Source: Diphasiastrum complanatum (taxonomy: Eukaryota; Streptophyta; Lycopodiopsida; Lycopodiales; Lycopodiaceae). From it: DNA of 64,000 bases. This document shows, piece by piece, positions 34,365 to 47,100 of the stretch. The first letter of the stretch is position 1. Every line of letters begins with the position of its first letter. Where the stretch lies: the NCBI GenBank assembly GCA_029204225.1, contig CM055109.1:17723590-17787589 (forward strand). Direction: 5' to 3'. The notes beneath the pieces are model-generated. The model ran no database searches. It was not told the DNA's origin and was given only the letters and a program-made list of their open reading frames with translations. The position numbers and the translations under genes were made by a program.

Positions 34365-37300
34365 GTAACTCCGCAATCTCAACAGCACCCGGTTGGTGCC
34401 ATTTTTCTGCCCAGCGCTTTGTGAACATGTTCCTTGTGCATTTTGCGCCTCGTAATGCAATTTTTTTGCTAGTCTTTGATGACTTTGAAAACAGCAGGTG
34501 AAAAAGGAGCATATGGACAGCAAGTGAGGTCGGGAGCAGTGACGATCGGAGCGCTAGTGGCCCTCAACTCGAAAATGGGGAGGGAAGCAAAGCTTGCAAT
34601 GGAGCTCGCCGTACAGAAGGTGAACTTGGATAGCACAGTACTGAATGGTACGGAATTACGTCTTCGCGTAATGGACGAAAACTGTGATGCTTTGCAAGGA
34701 GCTGCTGCAGGTAACATTCTGATCATGAAAACCTGGCACTTTTTGTGTCCTTCAGATTTTTGAGGGTACTGTTGATTACATATTTCCAACTCCTGTTTTT
34801 TCCTTTCTATTTTGCTAGCACCTCCCAAAACGGAATCTGCATTTAACAGCTAATATAGAGGGATTCTGACTTAGGAATCTGCATTTAACAGCTAATACAG
34901 AGGGATTCTGACTTGGGAATCTGCATTTAACAGCTAATACAGAGGGATTCTGACTTGGGAATCTGCATTTAACAGCTACTACAGAGGGATTCTGACTTGG
35001 AAATCTGCATTTAACAGCTACTACAGAGGGATTCTGACTGGAATTTGCATGTGTCATGTAATACATAGCAATTCTGAGTGAAATTGGGATCAAAACCTGC
35101 TTTAGAAAAAAAAACCTCTGTTGGAATTACATGAGTGATGGCCCAATGCTTTCTTGGTTTCCAAGGGGTTGAACATCAGTCCAAAACTTCTTGTTTTCCA
35201 AGGGAATTGAACCTCAAACCAAAGAATTTTTGGATGCCAAGCTAACAGATCGAGACACAACCCCATTGGATGAGGTAATGCCCAATGCTTCTTAGTTTCC
35301 AAGGGAAGGCTCAAACTTGGGACACTTTGGATGCCAAGGTAACCAACTAAGCCAACCCATTGGATAGGTGAAGGAACGCCCATTGGCCTCGGGCCTTCTC
35401 CAATGCTCCCCTGTCACGTAATTCCAAGTGATCAAATTTTTTTTTCGCATTTTGGAGGCACCTCCAAAAGCACAATGTTTATGTAAACTTAGAACCATAA
35501 TTTTTGTGAGCCTTTGTTCACAATTCTCAAGTGGACGTTCCCCCCCATGAAAAATGTTCTTTGAGCAAGTTAGAGATTACACTTGAAAAGCCCATGGGCT
35601 TGCTTGAATCATGGACCAAATTTTACATGAGTTCATACTGACTGAAACTAAAAGTAAAATGGCATTGATAGAATGAGAGCTTCTGCACCTAGCTTAGCAA
35701 CATATTTATGTTGTGAAAAGTCTTGGCCCTTGGAACTTCACACAGTTTTAGGACTTCAGACTTCCGTGAAAGGTCTAGGACATTGTTTCACAATTTTCAT
35801 GCCTCCTTCGTATTCTCCATGTCAGTTTTGCTATGGATGCCAAATGAAATAGTTGAAGAGCTACATACACCACTTGGATCCAGAAACCCACATTGTACAA
35901 TTGGCGATGAAATTGTTGGAAAGCAAGTGATATTGCCCTATTTTACTTGTCATATTGCCAGATACTAGATATTGCCAGATCCTTAGAAATTGCTAGTCCC
36001 CAAAAAGCCAATGAAATTGTTGGAAAGCTTCTACAAGTGCCAGATTATAGGGACGTTAGATACCTAGAAATCGTTGGTCCTTAGAAAGCTAGTGAGAAAA
36101 GCAAGGAAATGACAACAACAAAACTAGCATAAAAGACATGAAAGAAGGTATGGGAAGGATACCTCGTGGATCTACGGGAGTGTGCACATGTGGTGGATCA
36201 GCAGATCGATACATGGTGTCCACACAATGGATGGGTGCTCGCGCATCAGGAGATCTCCCATCTGCCTGCAGCCTTTTGTTTGGTTTAGGCAACCGCGTGA
36301 GCTAACAAACAGCCAAAAGAAGGATAACAAATATATTGTTGAGCAAGATTCTGATGATGATGAAAAGTACAAGCCTTCAGTTAGTCAGGAAGAAAGTTCG
36401 AGCTCTTCCATAAATCTGAAGTGTGACAGAAATAATGAAGCGTTTTCACCAGAAATGGCAACAAGCACCTTGAGTTTGCACCCTCATAATCTGCATTTGA
36501 AAAATTGTCCACCTTTTTCTTGTGAGGTCAACCGAATTCTGAGTTCCAAGCCAAATCCTCTGAGTTCCAAGCCAAGACCTCAATATGGAGAGAGAGATGT
36601 GGACCTTTGAAGCATAATGAGCTCTCTTCTCAATCCAGCAGCATCCCTTTTGACAGTATTAGTCGACCCTTTTGACAGTACATGTAATGAGGATCCTTGT
36701 ACCACTTTTTCTCAATCCAATTAGTGCTGGATGTAATATATTTTTGAGGAAAAGCGAACTTCTTGATTCAAGCATATATGTGAAAGGAATACAGATGAGT
36801 GTACCCTTTTTCATTGGGTGGATCACTTAGTGTTTGCCCTACTGTGGTGTTGAGACCTCTAATACTGGTGGTGTTAAGACCTCTAACATTGGTATTAGAG
36901 CCATCTCCATCTTTGGGAGTTTAGTTTTCAGCAAGAGAGAAATCTATCAGAGTGTATAGAACATCTGCTACTTTTCAGAAAAGAGAGGGTGGAAAGAGAT
37001 CGCTATAGCAAGAGCTATCTATCCCTGTTTTCAGAGAGTTACCTTCTGATTTTTGAGCGGATTTGAGACAGAAGTTTGGAAGCAGATCCATCGCTGCAAA
37101 GTCAGCTTTCAAACTTGATTTTTGTGTGCAAACTCAGAAGCGGATTTTGAAGAGGAAAGTTAGTGCAGGTCCATCGTTGATGGTACCTCCTGAAATCCTG
37201 AATTTCGGAATCTTTTTTGGCCTCAAATCAGAAGTTTTCTGAGCAGTAGAGCCGCTGGCCTGACAGCGAGGGGGGAGAGCAAGAAAAATCAGAAGTTTCT

Positions 37301-40300
37301 TGCACCTTTTCGGCCTTCCACTCTGTTTTTTCGGAGCCACAGATCTGAGAGACAGACAGCGGGGGGTTTCTTCCTCAAAAATAAGAAATTCTCAGAAGTT
37401 TTTGGCATCAATTTTCTTGGATTTTGGAGTAGCAGGGGCGCTACTCAGACAGCGAGGGCAGCCCACTATCAAATCGGATTTTTTCAATCTTGAATTCTGG
37501 TTTTTCAGAGCTGCAGGTCTGTAATTAGCTACGGAAGAGCTGAATGGGTTTTTCTTGATTCTCTCTTTTGAAGTACAGTCCTCAGAAACAGCTAAGTTTC
37601 TTTTCCCTCCTTTGTACAGTTGTAATTAGTCTTTTTGACTTTTTTTTTGAGCAAGAACATCAGGCTCTTTTTTTCTATTTTAGAAAATGACTACTTCTCC
37701 GGGACCTGATCAATCCCCGACAAGAGGCATTGATGAATTAGAAACGGAATCTCTGAGGTTCAGTAAGGGAAAAGAACCCATGGAGGTGGAGGAACATGAC
37801 CAATTCGCCGAAGAACTCGACGATTTGATTACCAAGGAGCAGTATCTCCACTTGGTAACAAGGTGAATGAATTGAAACTGGCCTTAGCCAATTTCAAATC
37901 CAGTGTGGATGACTCATTCGCCGAGCTCAAAGCTTTAATTTTGAGCTCCGCTAAAGGAAGCCTCCCTTCCACTTCTAAGTTGTCCCCTTCACCACTTCCA
38001 TCAATATCGGGTGAGCCTATTCGGTCTCATCCCAGTGTCTTTAAAGACTTAAAGGCTCCTACTTTTATTGGGGAAGAGAAAGATAGAAATGCAGACGTTT
38101 TACATACCTTCCTCAGCAAATGGAAGAACATTCATGCTCTTAAACAGACCCCTGACCATTTGCAAGCTATCGAGGCCAGTCTTTCCCTAGGGCCCATGGC
38201 CTACAAGTGGTGGTTAAACCTCTAGGAGACTGGGCAGACTCCCCGGTCATGGAAAGCTTTTGAAGAGGCTTTCCTAAGAGAGTTTCTACTGGAAAATGAA
38301 CTTGATAGAGCCTGGGAAGCCTGGGAGAAAATAGTAATGGACAAATTCTTAATCCATTATATCTCGCAGTATCGAGAAGCAAAAAGATGAATATAAAGTA
38401 GAGAAACATCAGCCCCTTTCTGAGCAGCCTACTCAGAAAGACTTTCAATTCAAAAAGAAATTTTTAAGAAGATAAAGTTAATAATGACGCTCCTCAGAAA
38501 CGCCCATCGCTCATACAGCCTTTAAAACCAGAAGATTTTGAGAAAGCCAAACAAGAACGTTTGTGCTTTGTGTGCATGGGCAAGGGTCACACAGTGTCCC
38601 AAGGGGCCATTCATTAAAAAAGAAAAGAAAGATAAAAAACAAGTTGCTAATTAACTTCTGCAATGCTAGCGAGACCCTTCAGTTTTGGGCCACATGACCT
38701 AGTACGTATGCATGGGAAAGTTGGCAACCAGTCAGTAAGAGTCATGGTTGATGATGGGGCAACCCATAATTTTATCAACTACACCCTAGTTAAAAAACTC
38801 AGACTTCCAAAAGTACCTAGTCAGCATAGGTACATAGTTTCTTTAGCCAAGGGTGAAGACAAATTTTTTTGGAAAACTATGGTAAGTAATTTAAAACTTG
38901 GTAAGGGTATCAAGATGAAATAAACTTTCAAATAATGCACCTGGATCGCACAGACATTGTTCTCAGGAGAGATTGGCTCTACAGCTTAGGACCTTCCCTC
39001 CACAGAAATTATTAGGAGAACACCCTCAGCTTTCAGCATAAAGGCCGAGAGATCCAGTTGCATGGGGAGCATGATGTCCCCAACAGCCCTATGGTCTGTA
39101 GTTCAGAGCTCCGTCAACTAATCGGGGATAGTGACCATCAGGTATTCTTATGTGACCTTCAGTTTATTCCAGAATTCTATTTCCAGTACTTTACAATAGC
39201 AGGTAAATAAATTAGAAACTTTATTGTCTAAATTTAAAGATGTTTTTCCTGAAGATTCACCACATGGTTTACCGCCCAGCAGAAATGTAGATCATGTAAT
39301 AAACCTAATACTAGGTACAACACCTGTTTCTAAACCTCCGTATCAGGTCAGCCGAACGGAGGATGAAGAAATAACTAGGGGTTAACAGATTATCTAGGGA
39401 AAGGCCAAATTCAAACCGGTAGTTCACCATGGGCATCACCAGTCCTTTTGGTGAAAAAGAAAGAGGGGTCTATGCGTAAATTACAGAGCCCTCAATAAGG
39501 TCACAATTAAGAATAAGTACCCAATGCCTCGGGCAGACGAGTTGTTTGATCAACTCGACGAGGCAACTTTTTCAGTAAAATTGACATTAGATCGGGATAT
39601 CATCAAGTTCGTATAAAAGCGGAAGATGTTCCGAAAACATCAGTTGACCGTCTGACCAAAATGGCTCACTTTATTCCGACCAAAACAACGGTTAGAGCTC
39701 CAGAGCTAGCGAGGTTGTTTGTAGATGGGCTATTTAAATTGTACGATCTACCTTCCGGCATAGTTAGCGACTGGGACAATAAGTTTAATGGAAATTTTTG
39801 GAGGGCAATATTCCATCATCTCCATACTAAACTTAACATGAGTACCATCGACCATCCACAGACGGACGGTCAGACAGAAAGAGTAAATCAGGTGCTGGAG
39901 GATATGCTTCGTGCATACGTAAGCAAAAAGTAGACTAATTGGGAGGAGTATCTCTCGATATTAGAGTTTGCTTATAACAGTTCAAACATTCAGCTACGAG
40001 ATATAGCCCATTTATGCTGATGTATGGTTTTCAGCCACGCTTACCCACAGTTGTAGGGTTTAAACAAGAAAAAGTTAAAGCAGCCAGAAAAAGTGGTATG
40101 GTTTTCAGCCACGCTCACCCACAGTTGTAGAAGACCTAAACCAGATGATAGAACATGCTAAGCGTAGCATTAGGCAATCCCGGGATCGAGCTAGGCATAA
40201 TGCATTTCCACACAGATGGGATGTGCAGTTCTCCGCTGGTGAGAAAGTCTACTTGAGAGTCTCAGTTGATTCTAAAACCCTCAAATCAGGAGTTTGTGCT

Positions 40301-43300
40301 AAGTTGTCTCCTAGGTATTGTGGTCCTTTTACCTCAGTAGGAGACTAGGCGAGGTCACCTATGAACTAGAACTCCCACACAATAGTAAGGTTTTTCCAGT
40401 CTTTCATGTAAGTTGGTTACGAAAAGCCTTAACCAGATCAAAGAATCTGGTAGGGGACAATGTTCTAGTTTTCCCATTGGATTCTCAGCAACCTCCACAT
40501 GAACCAGAGGAGATTCTTGATAGTAGAGAGACGCAGACTCGTAGTACTCTATACCGAGAATATCTAGTCAAGTGGAATGATCAGCCTATTGAGAATGCCA
40601 CTTGGGAAAAAGGCAGTGTCTTTCACAAGATTTTTCCAGACTTTGTCTTAGAGGACCAAGACGGTTCTTAAGGGGGAGGGAGTGTTACGAGCACGTAACT
40701 AGTGCCGAACCCTAGAGAACATAGATACCACAGTCAGGGTCGTGTCCAGCGTACACGACCAACAGGGCAAGACAGTGTGAGAAGTGTGCCCTGGCACGAT
40801 CCATAGCCATGGCGGGCCTAATACAGCATAGGGACCCTGTCAGCAGGATAGGGCCCCGTGTTGGGTCCCGACGTGCAGTCGGCCACGTCAGTGCCACGTG
40901 GTCGACACTTGGCAGTATGCATGCTACCAGGCCTCACACTGGGCTAGGAGGGGCTTACTTCATATCAGGGAGTAGGCAAGGTTGGGTGGATCAGTTAGTG
41001 TTTGCCCTACTATGGTGTTGAGACCTCTAACACTAGTGGTGTTGAGACCTCTAACAGCCCTGCCAGCTTAGTTCAGGTGGTGACTGACAATGCCACCAAC
41101 TGCGTGAATATGTCCAAACTACTCACGGCCCAGTATGCTAGCATTGTGTGGACCCCTTGTGCAACACACAACATTGATCTAGCTATCGAGGACATTGGTA
41201 GACTGCCATGGGTTCGGTGCATCACTCAAATGGCCTTGTCCGTCGTGACATTTGTGGTCCGGAAGAAGAGAGTACTTGCCTTGTTTCGTACCTTCAGTTC
41301 ATTCAAGCTGAGGAAGCCCGCTCCCACACGTTTTGCCTTTGATCTAGTGCTGCTAGATAGGTAGACTTAGGCACCAGCTCAGGCAGATGGCTACTAGTGA
41401 CCAGTGCAGGATGGTGCAGCTTAGGACCATCTGGCAGACTAGGTGGAACTTCTTTCATAGACCTATCCATGCTGTTGCTCATCTTCTGCATCCCCTTTGG
41501 TTATCTAATGAGCAACAGGAGGACCGCGAGCTAGAGATGGGTTGGTTGTTGTATATTACAGAGGTAGCATCTCCTGGTATCGACAGGTGGCAGTTGTAGA
41601 GAGAGAGAGTTGCATTCAGACGATGCACATGTACATCTTTCCAAAATACTTGTGTTTTTAGGGTTTGATTCATTCCAAAGGTATCTTGTTGATTGTGGTT
41701 CCATACATCACCTCGACGGTGGACATCAACCTGTGCAGGCATATTTGGGCAGGAGATGGCATTGGATGAGAGCTCCAGAACGAGACCTGTGACTTGGCGG
41801 AACATGTTCATGGATACCTGTCCTTCATTGCAGAGACTTGCGTTGTGCGTTCTATCCCAGGCACTTACATTTCATCCATCTTGTTTCATATCTTCATTCG
41901 CATCTTCATTCATCATATGTTGTTTCTTATTTGTCAATTGCCAACGTAGTATTTGACTAGATGTTGCCTTGATAGGATCTCTCTTCTATATGTGAGCGCA
42001 ACTAGAGCACATGGGTATTGATTCACATCAGGCGGCGCAACCGCCTCTCTGTTGCTTAGTGTGCGTGGCTGGTGTATAGCAACACCAATGCCAGGTTGGT
42101 CCGGAGGCTGACCCAAATTGTGGATCCATTGGAGATGTTGCCTGAGGAGTGCAGGCTCGACATTGATGATCCCACTGACTCCACCCAGCCCGTGCCAGCT
42201 CCCAGGGAGGATGACCCGGTGGATGCATTACGTGCGAAGAGGGAGAGAGAGCTCATCCTGATGAGGTCCTTGGAGTTTGCTGCCAGAGCAGCTGCTGAGG
42301 AGAGAGATATTCTAGCTGGGAGGGCTTCAGAGTCTGAGGAGGATGATGTTGATGAGGATGAGGACAATGATTCAGTTGACATTCCTGCACCAGGGGTGGC
42401 GAGCAGACTAGAGTGGGAGGTTGAGGCAAACATACATGCATTCAGGCCTACAGGCAGAGACGAGGTTGAGGAGCAGATGATTGATGATATGTATTGGCCG
42501 ATCCCCAAGAGGAGGCATAGCCAGATCCTGCAGCTGATGAGAGGGTTGATATTGGGGCCACATATGAGGGTGCAGGAGCTACTGATGGTATTGGCGGGGA
42601 TGATGAAGGTAGAGGTGGTCTAAGGTGGGATGTAGGAGCCACTTATGAGACTGCAGGGGATGTTCATACAGAGTCACAGGCACCTGAGGAGGATATGGAT
42701 CACGATCTCAGTTCACAGCTTCTTGGGGGTCAGTCCAGACGTGTTCGTCCCCGACGGTTTATGGATCTTATCTTGGAGGATTAGGAGGGTGAGGGCGAGG
42801 ATGATGATTTGGGATGACGCACTCCACATGCCTCCACTTCAGTTGCTACTGCCACAGTACCTCCTGCACGCACTACTACCCGTGCACGTGCCACACCTAC
42901 TCCAGCTGCAGTTGGTCCTGTTCAGCCACATCCTACCGTGCCATCTCCTGCCACTGTGAGAGGACGTGCCACACCCACTCCAACTACAGTTGGTCCTGTC
43001 CAACCACATCCTACTGTGCCAGTTGCTGCCACTGTGAGACCTTCTACTCATCTCCCTGGCACTACCCAGAGATTTCGCCCATTAGCACGGCCATCTGTGA
43101 CATTTGATATGCTTGCTGTGCAGCCTTACTCATACAAGCCCCCTACATTCCGTGCGCCCATTTTCTCTTGTCAGAGCTTATCTGCCTCCTGCTGTGCCTG
43201 CATCTACCACAATTTCTACACCCGCTTCATTGCATCCTACTAGGCGTCGTGGCAGGCCACAGGTTCTGGCAGAGGTTCTTCATCTCAGACGGACAGAGTG

Positions 43301-44085
43301 TCCCGTGGTAGATAGGGGCAGTCTCGTAGGCCTAGAGGCAAACCTCCAGTGCGTGGTAGGGGTTCTACTCAGAGGCACAGTATGCTATCAGGGTCAAATA
43401 TTGAGGGGTCAGTACTACATGACTATAGCCAGGTGGAGGGTGACTTCCATGATTCAGACGATGACCCCGAGGCCACGCAGCCCTATCCAGATGCTTGATT
43501 CACCATGAGCCACAGTTATATGATTTTATATTTAGGGCCAGACATTGTACACATTTGGTCATGGACATCATTTTATTCGTTAGAGACACTGTGCTTTTTT
43601 ACATTCACACATGTGGCAACCATTGCAGTTATTCCATCATGGATATGGACATCTTTTATTGTATTATAATTTCATTTTATTGAGTCCTTGCGGGTCTTTC
43701 CTTACTGAATGTCAATGATTTTATTATGTTGTCAGCAACCCTTTGTGTTTCATCAATACACCCCCCTCCCCCCCTTCAAAAAAAAAAAAACAACAACTAC
43801 CCATAGGCTTTTTTTCTGCAATTATATGATGTTAAAAAAAGGCATTTTTTTAAATGTCAAATTTCTAACCCCCCCCCCCCCCAATTAGAAAAAAACTAAC
43901 CATAGGCACCCATATTAATGCCCCCTTTTTGCCTTTTTTTTTTTTTGCAACTTTTTGGGCTTGAAAATGGGCATTTTATGGTTTTTTTTATCTAAAAATA
44001 AATAAATTTAGGTAGGTGCCGTGGCATTGAAATGGTACGGCACCTACGGCACACGTGCCGTACCACGACACCCGAAACTTTGATA

Positions 44086-44127
<42 letters not shown>

Positions 44128-47100
44128 CTAAGGAAGCGGGGGCTGGACGCAGACGCGCGTCCTTGTCCGCGTTCGGACGCGGACGCCTTAGGGGTGCGTC
44201 AGGGGGTGGACGTGTCCGACATTTTCCAAATTGTTTTTTCAAAAAAGAAAAAATACAGGCCCTTGCCCTCACTGTCCCACATCCCCAAAGCGAAATAAAA
44301 CCAATCTATGACCCCTACCCCCCTCCTGGAATTAATTATTAGAGGGTGTCTGGCACGTAGTGAACCAAGATCTTTCGTATCAAATTTTGATGAGAGATCT
44401 TTCTTGATTCCCTGAATCATACTATGATCTGATCCTGTAATAATAAGATCATCCACTAGAGACTTAGTCCTATAGACCCACTTGCATCCAATAGCCTTTT
44501 TACCTGTAGGTAGCTGAACAAGTCTCCAAGTCTTGTTCTTCATGATTGAGTCGCACTCCTCATCCATAGCTTTCCTCCAAATATCCTCTTTTTCAGCCTC
44601 TTTGAAAGTAGATGGATCCTTGGTCTCTAATACTGTGGCCATATATGCAAAATGTACATCCCCATCTTCATGATGATCCTCTTGTCGATCCTCCTGTCGA
44701 TCTTGATCTTCATGTTGCTTTTCAAGTCTAGCTGATCTCCTAGTTCCATGTGTACTGGACTCTCCCTGTTCCATAATAACACTATCCTTGATAGTTTCAT
44801 AGTACCACCTAGGCAATCTTCTAGCTTCTGATGTAGGATGCTTCCTGCTTGGTGAAGTAGGAGGTGAATAAGTATCCCATATACTTGACCTCTCCTTCCT
44901 CTTTCCTATCTCAACCAAAGACACTTTAGGTTCTTGAATTGGCGTAGGCGATACATGTGTCGATTCAGGTTCCTGTAATAACTCGTCACATAATATAGAT
45001 TCCACCATCTTGATCCTTATCAAAATATATTTCTATATCTTTATGAGTTGCCTCCTCATCAAAGATTACATCCCTACTTATGATTATTTTCTTACCCTCC
45101 AAGTCATATAATCTGTATCCCTTCTCTTAATTACATAACCAAGAAATAAACACTTGGTTGCCTTAGAGTCCAATTTGCTCCTTGAATCCTTAGGTATGTG
45201 AGAATAAGCAATACTTCCAAACACTCTCAAATGACTTACATCTGGCTTTCGACCCGTGTAAGCTTCCTCTAGAGTTCGATTCTCTACAACCTTTGTAGGA
45301 CTTCGATTCAAAAGATAAACCGCCGTCTTAACTGCTTCACCCAAAACATATTTGGAAGATTTTTACTCTTGAGCATACTCGCAGTTTCCACTATGGACCG
45401 GTTCTTTCTTTCCGCAACTCCATTTTGTTGAGGCGTGTCCGTATTTGCAAATTGTCTCTTTATACCATGATCCTTGCAAAACACCTGAAATTCCGTAGAA
45501 AGATACTCTCCCCCTTTGTCCAAGCGAAGTATCTTAATTTGTCTATTTGTTTCTTTCTCCACTTGTGTCTTAAACCATGTGAAATATTTGAAAGCTTCAC
45601 CCTTATTCTTCAGAAGATAGATCCATGTCTTCCTAGAATAGTCATCCACAAACACCATAAAGTAACTTGCTCCCCCATAAGATTGAGTCTTCATAGGGCC
45701 ACACAAATCTGTATGAACAAGTTCTAGGACATTTTTCGCCCTGAATGTACTAGGCAAATTTTTTTTCATATGATGCTTGCCTAAGACACAACCTTCACAA
45801 ACCTTGTGATCAGAAACTACTTGAGGTAAACCTGTAATCATGTTAAATTTCCTCAAGACTTGTAGACTTTTGTAATTCAGATGTCCATACCTCTCGTGCC
45901 ATACCTTACTCAATGATTCAGTATCCGCAACACTTGCATGATGATCGACCACCTGAGCTTGAAGTTTATACAACCGCCCTGCAAGTATGCCCTCAACTAC
46001 TACTTCATCATTTTTCTTCTTGACGAGACACCGCTGTTCATCAAACTGCACCACCATGTGTTGCTTTGCAATAGCTGATACTGAGAGCAAGTTTTTCTTG
46101 ATTCTTCGTACATAAAGCACATCCTTTATGTTTCCAATCTTCCCTGAAGGTAGTTGTAGTTGTACTTTTCCAACTCCCTTTATATCATATGTGTAGTTGT
46201 CCCCCAAATTCACATTTGACCCATCATCTAATTTTTGAAAATTAGATAGCCAGTCTCGCCTAGGTGTCATGTGCTTAGAAGCTCCTGAATCAATAAACCA
46301 ATCGTCTTCTTGCTTTGAGAAGGCACTACCAGAAGATGTCGATGCCGAAAACAACTCATAGTTTTCAAGATCTAAAGCAATCAATTTTGCATTAGAAATT
46401 TCTTCTTTTTCAGCAAAATTTCCATCCTGCTTTTTCTTGAACTTGTTGTGCCCAGCACTCCTTTGCATAATGTCCTAATTTTCTGCAAATAAAGCAGTTT
46501 TCCTTTCGAACCACTTTCTTTCCATCTTCTGACCAATTTGATTGATTCTCCTCCATATCTTGCTGCTTTTTCTTCTTCTTCTTCCCTTTGCCACCCTTCT
46601 TGGAACTTTGCTCTTGCTTCTTTGCCAGGAATGCCTGTTCCTTGGAATCGTCCCTGTTGACAATATTTTGTCGTCTCATTTCTTCATGTAGTAAGATGGC
46701 ATTTAGCTCATCGAAAGAAGGCCTCGTTTCTCTTAACGATATCATCATTACAAAGTTCTGATAGGCCAAAGGTAGACTATTAAGTACAATGGATACCAAT
46801 ACTGAATCTTGAACACTTTCTCCAACTGCAATAAGTTGCCCTCTCAGATCTTTCACTCGAGTAACTTAGTCCTTTACCGATTCACGTGTACTCATCTTCA
46901 ACGTGTGAAGCTTATTAGTCAAGAACAAGATCCGTGACTGATTTACCGTCTCATACAAGTTCTTCAGTATATCCCAAGCCTCCTTGGGTCCAGCAGCATC
47001 TCTAATATGAGGTATAATCATATCTTTAACTGATAAGTTGATGATATGATGAACTTTTCTTCTACGTTTCTGATACTCCCGCAACTTCTTGTCAGTGGTA

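Larger units (their letters stand above)
36815..41056 (+). mobile_element. Ty3/gypsy chromovirus relic
   Basis: The 3' LTR is 40683-41056 (TGTTACGAGC...CTCTAACA), immediately after a polypurine tract AAGGGGGAGGGAG. Only the last 74 bp of the 5' LTR remain (36815-36888, matching 40980-41056), followed by a primer-binding site TGGTATTAGAGCC at 36890. Internal order is leader, gag, protease, partial RT, partial integrase and chromodomain. Multiple stops and an RT/RNase H deletion make it non-autonomous. It lies in the sense orientation inside the GLR intron. Confidence 0.88.

Noticed and set aside
34832-35080. CRISPR-like array
   Set aside because: Direct tandem units without unique spacers, in a plant nuclear intron; a minisatellite.
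35343-35354. tRNA gene at the A box
   Set aside because: No cloverleaf can be drawn; B box spacing and flanks fit a SINE head, not a functional tRNA.
36182-36610. 142-codon + strand frame as a host protein
   Set aside because: Its first part is antisense to a recognisable hAT fragment; the rest is low complexity.
44350-44360. Shared word TCTGGCACGTAG between the copia truncation point and the hAT stop region
   Set aside because: About 12 bases only, in sequences of different origin; most likely chance.
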